Positions 62,510-64,000 of a DNA stretch of 64,000 bases are shown here, in pieces. Made by a program: the position numbers and the translations under genes. The notes beneath the pieces were generated by a model. That model worked only from the letters and a program-made list of their open reading frames with translations. It searched no databases and had not been told where the DNA came from. Location: contig CAJNDS010002255.1 of the NCBI GenBank assembly GCA_905221605.1, forward strand, positions 27,501 to 91,500, in the 5' to 3' direction. Source of the stretch: Symbiodinium natans (Eukaryota; Sar; Dinophyceae; Suessiales; Symbiodiniaceae). How positions within the stretch are numbered: the stretch's first letter is position 1; every line of letters starts with the position of its first letter.

Positions 62510-62639
62510 AGTCATCAACGCCTTCACAGCTGAGATCCCTGCGAGGACCCCGTCGCGATGGCCTGGGAGCTGTCTGCACCCGTGTTGCCTGGCAGGCCTG
62601 CGCTTGTGGCATCGACGGCTTCTGCTGGAGCCCTAGGCT

Positions 62640-64000
62640 TCTGCTCCCTAAACCCTAAACCCTCAACCCTAAACCCTAAACCTTAAACCCTAAACCCCAA
62701 ACCCCAAACCCTAAACCCTAAACCCTAAACCGGAATCGGCCGCAACTTCAGGTCCAGCGAGGCCAGCTGTGGTTTAAGGGGGAGGCGCGGTTCGGAGTGC
62801 TGTGCCGCCTGCAATGACTCCTGCCGTTTGCTCTCCCTAATGCCCGAAACCCGAAACCTGAAACCCGACACCCTAAGCCCTAAACTAAACCCCAAACCCC
62901 AAACCCCAAACCCCAAACCCTAAACCCTCAACCCTAAACCCTGAACCCTGAACCCTGGACCCTGAACCCTAAACTAAACCCTAAACACTAAACCCTAAAC
63001 CCTGAGAGCTGGGTGGCAAGGCTGTTGTCTTATAAGAGTTTGAACCTTGCAGCACCCAAATACTCACACAAACTCACAAACCGTCGATCAAAGAAACCCA
63101 AAACAAGCCTGAAATCCAAAACTCAGAGCAAAAGCTGTGAAGACCTATAATCCGAAAACCGCGACCTCCAAGTCACCCGCAAAAACATTGCGCAAGATTA
63201 TTTGGGGTTGTGCGCAACCTGTTTTTGTGCATACTTAGGGTTGGGGAACCCATGCCCGCAAATTGGAAGATGCTCTACACAACCCCAAAAAGCCTAACCC
63301 TATACAGGGCCATTCTTCAGGGACCCTAGCTTCAGGGGCCCTAAACCCTAAACCCTAAACCCTAAACCCTAAACTCTAAACCCTAAACCCTAAACCCTAA
63401 ACTACCCTAAACCCTAAACTACCCCAAACCCTAAACCCTAAACCCCAACGCCCTGAACCCCAGCACGCTGAGGAGATCCCGGCTGACCTCCGGCCGTTGC
63501 CGTTACCGAGCCGCGAAGGGGGCCAAGTGCACCCAGACGCCGGCAGGTCCGCGTCTGGAGTTCCGAGATTTCGGGGGGATAGGGTTTAGGGTTTAGGGTT
63601 AGGGTTTAGGGTTTAGGGTTTAAGGTTTAGGGTTTAGGGTTTAGGGTGTAGGGTTTAAGTGTGAGAGAGTGTGGGAGAGCAAGGCTGAAGAGGCAAGTGA
63701 GGAAAAAGATTGAAGAGCCCAGCATATAGCAGCTTCGCGCGGTGCTCTGAGCTCACAACCCTCACCCCCTCCAAGCCCGAAACCCATGGTACCCTAAACC
63801 CTAAACCCTAAACCCTAAAACCCTGAACCCTAAAACCTTCACCCTACTCCCTAAAACCCACAACCCTAAACCCTAAACCCTGGTACCCGAAGCCCACCCA
63901 AACACTGTAGCACCCAGAGCCCTAAACCCTAAACCCTGGCACCCTAATCGTAACCCTATAACCTCCTGAGGCCGCCAACACTGTAGCCCATAACCTCCTG
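62640..64000. other. Array-dominated end of the window
   Basis: CCCTAAA arrays at 62646-62730, 62850-63003 (drifting to CCCCAAA and CCCTGAA), 63340-63450 and 63790-63960; TTTAGGG at 63578-63655. The 63010-63300 spacer is AT-richer and the 63460-63575 island (C left, G right) is GC-rich, a possible exon without a fixed frame. Confidence 0.6.

Overview
This looks like nuclear DNA of a dinoflagellate (possibly a Suessiales or Symbiodiniaceae lineage; the genus is a guess). The support is: (i) hundreds of copies of the plant/dinoflagellate-type telomere heptamer TTTAGGG/CCCTAAA, in tidy arrays and decayed variants, spread through the whole window and not confined to an end; (ii) an intact intronless gene coding a ubiquitin-like N-terminus plus DUF4116-type repeats, a family abundant in dinoflagellates; (iii) short GC-rich exons with GT-AG (some GC-AG) borders, many small TIR-bearing elements and long microsatellites. 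There is no bacterial operon structure, ribosome binding site, CRISPR array, rRNA or recognisable tRNA. Most long open frames are translations of the heptamer (GFRV, LNPKP strings) or of microsatellites and are not genes.

Layout. 1-17.8 kb: telomere-like arrays with short exon-like islands, mostly readable on the + strand (about 6.04, 6.64, 7.05, 8.19, 10.94, 15.38 and 17.6 kb). 18-30 kb: mixed; the best locus is a minus-strand gene at 28.68-29.24 kb encoding a predicted secreted protein, whose second exon carries a telomere-like insertion. 30-42 kb: a secreted duplicated-motif protein (34.9-35.3 kb), a frameshifted TIR-like exon (36.75-37.05 kb), a clean orphan exon (38.03-38.13 kb) and the DUF4116 gene (39.1-40.1 kb). 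42-59 kb: mainly minus-strand coding: a frameshifted RING/IBR (RBR-type) zinc-finger gene, exons with WD40-like strands, an exon with a KKRKR nuclear-localisation-like motif, and a three-exon polytopic membrane protein (54.7-55.7 kb). 59-64 kb: arrays and small elements.

At least nine small TIR families (labelled A-G, I, J here, plus a single element K; 60-190 bp) recur, several with three to five copies. Some lie at intron edges, some contain telomere heptamers, and one supplies a stop codon.

The most unusual signal is organisation. Exon-like islands of about 60-200 bp are repeatedly bounded by CCCTAAA on the left and TTTAGGG on the right, often with the GT of GTTTAGGG sitting exactly where a 5' splice site is needed. 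At 28.76-28.87 kb an almost pure heptamer array lies between 23-nt direct repeats inside an otherwise continuous reading frame. I read this as telomere-like DNA behaving as introner-like insertions. A competing view is healing of breaks, or insertion of telomere-capped fragments. Without transcripts every exon border here is provisional.
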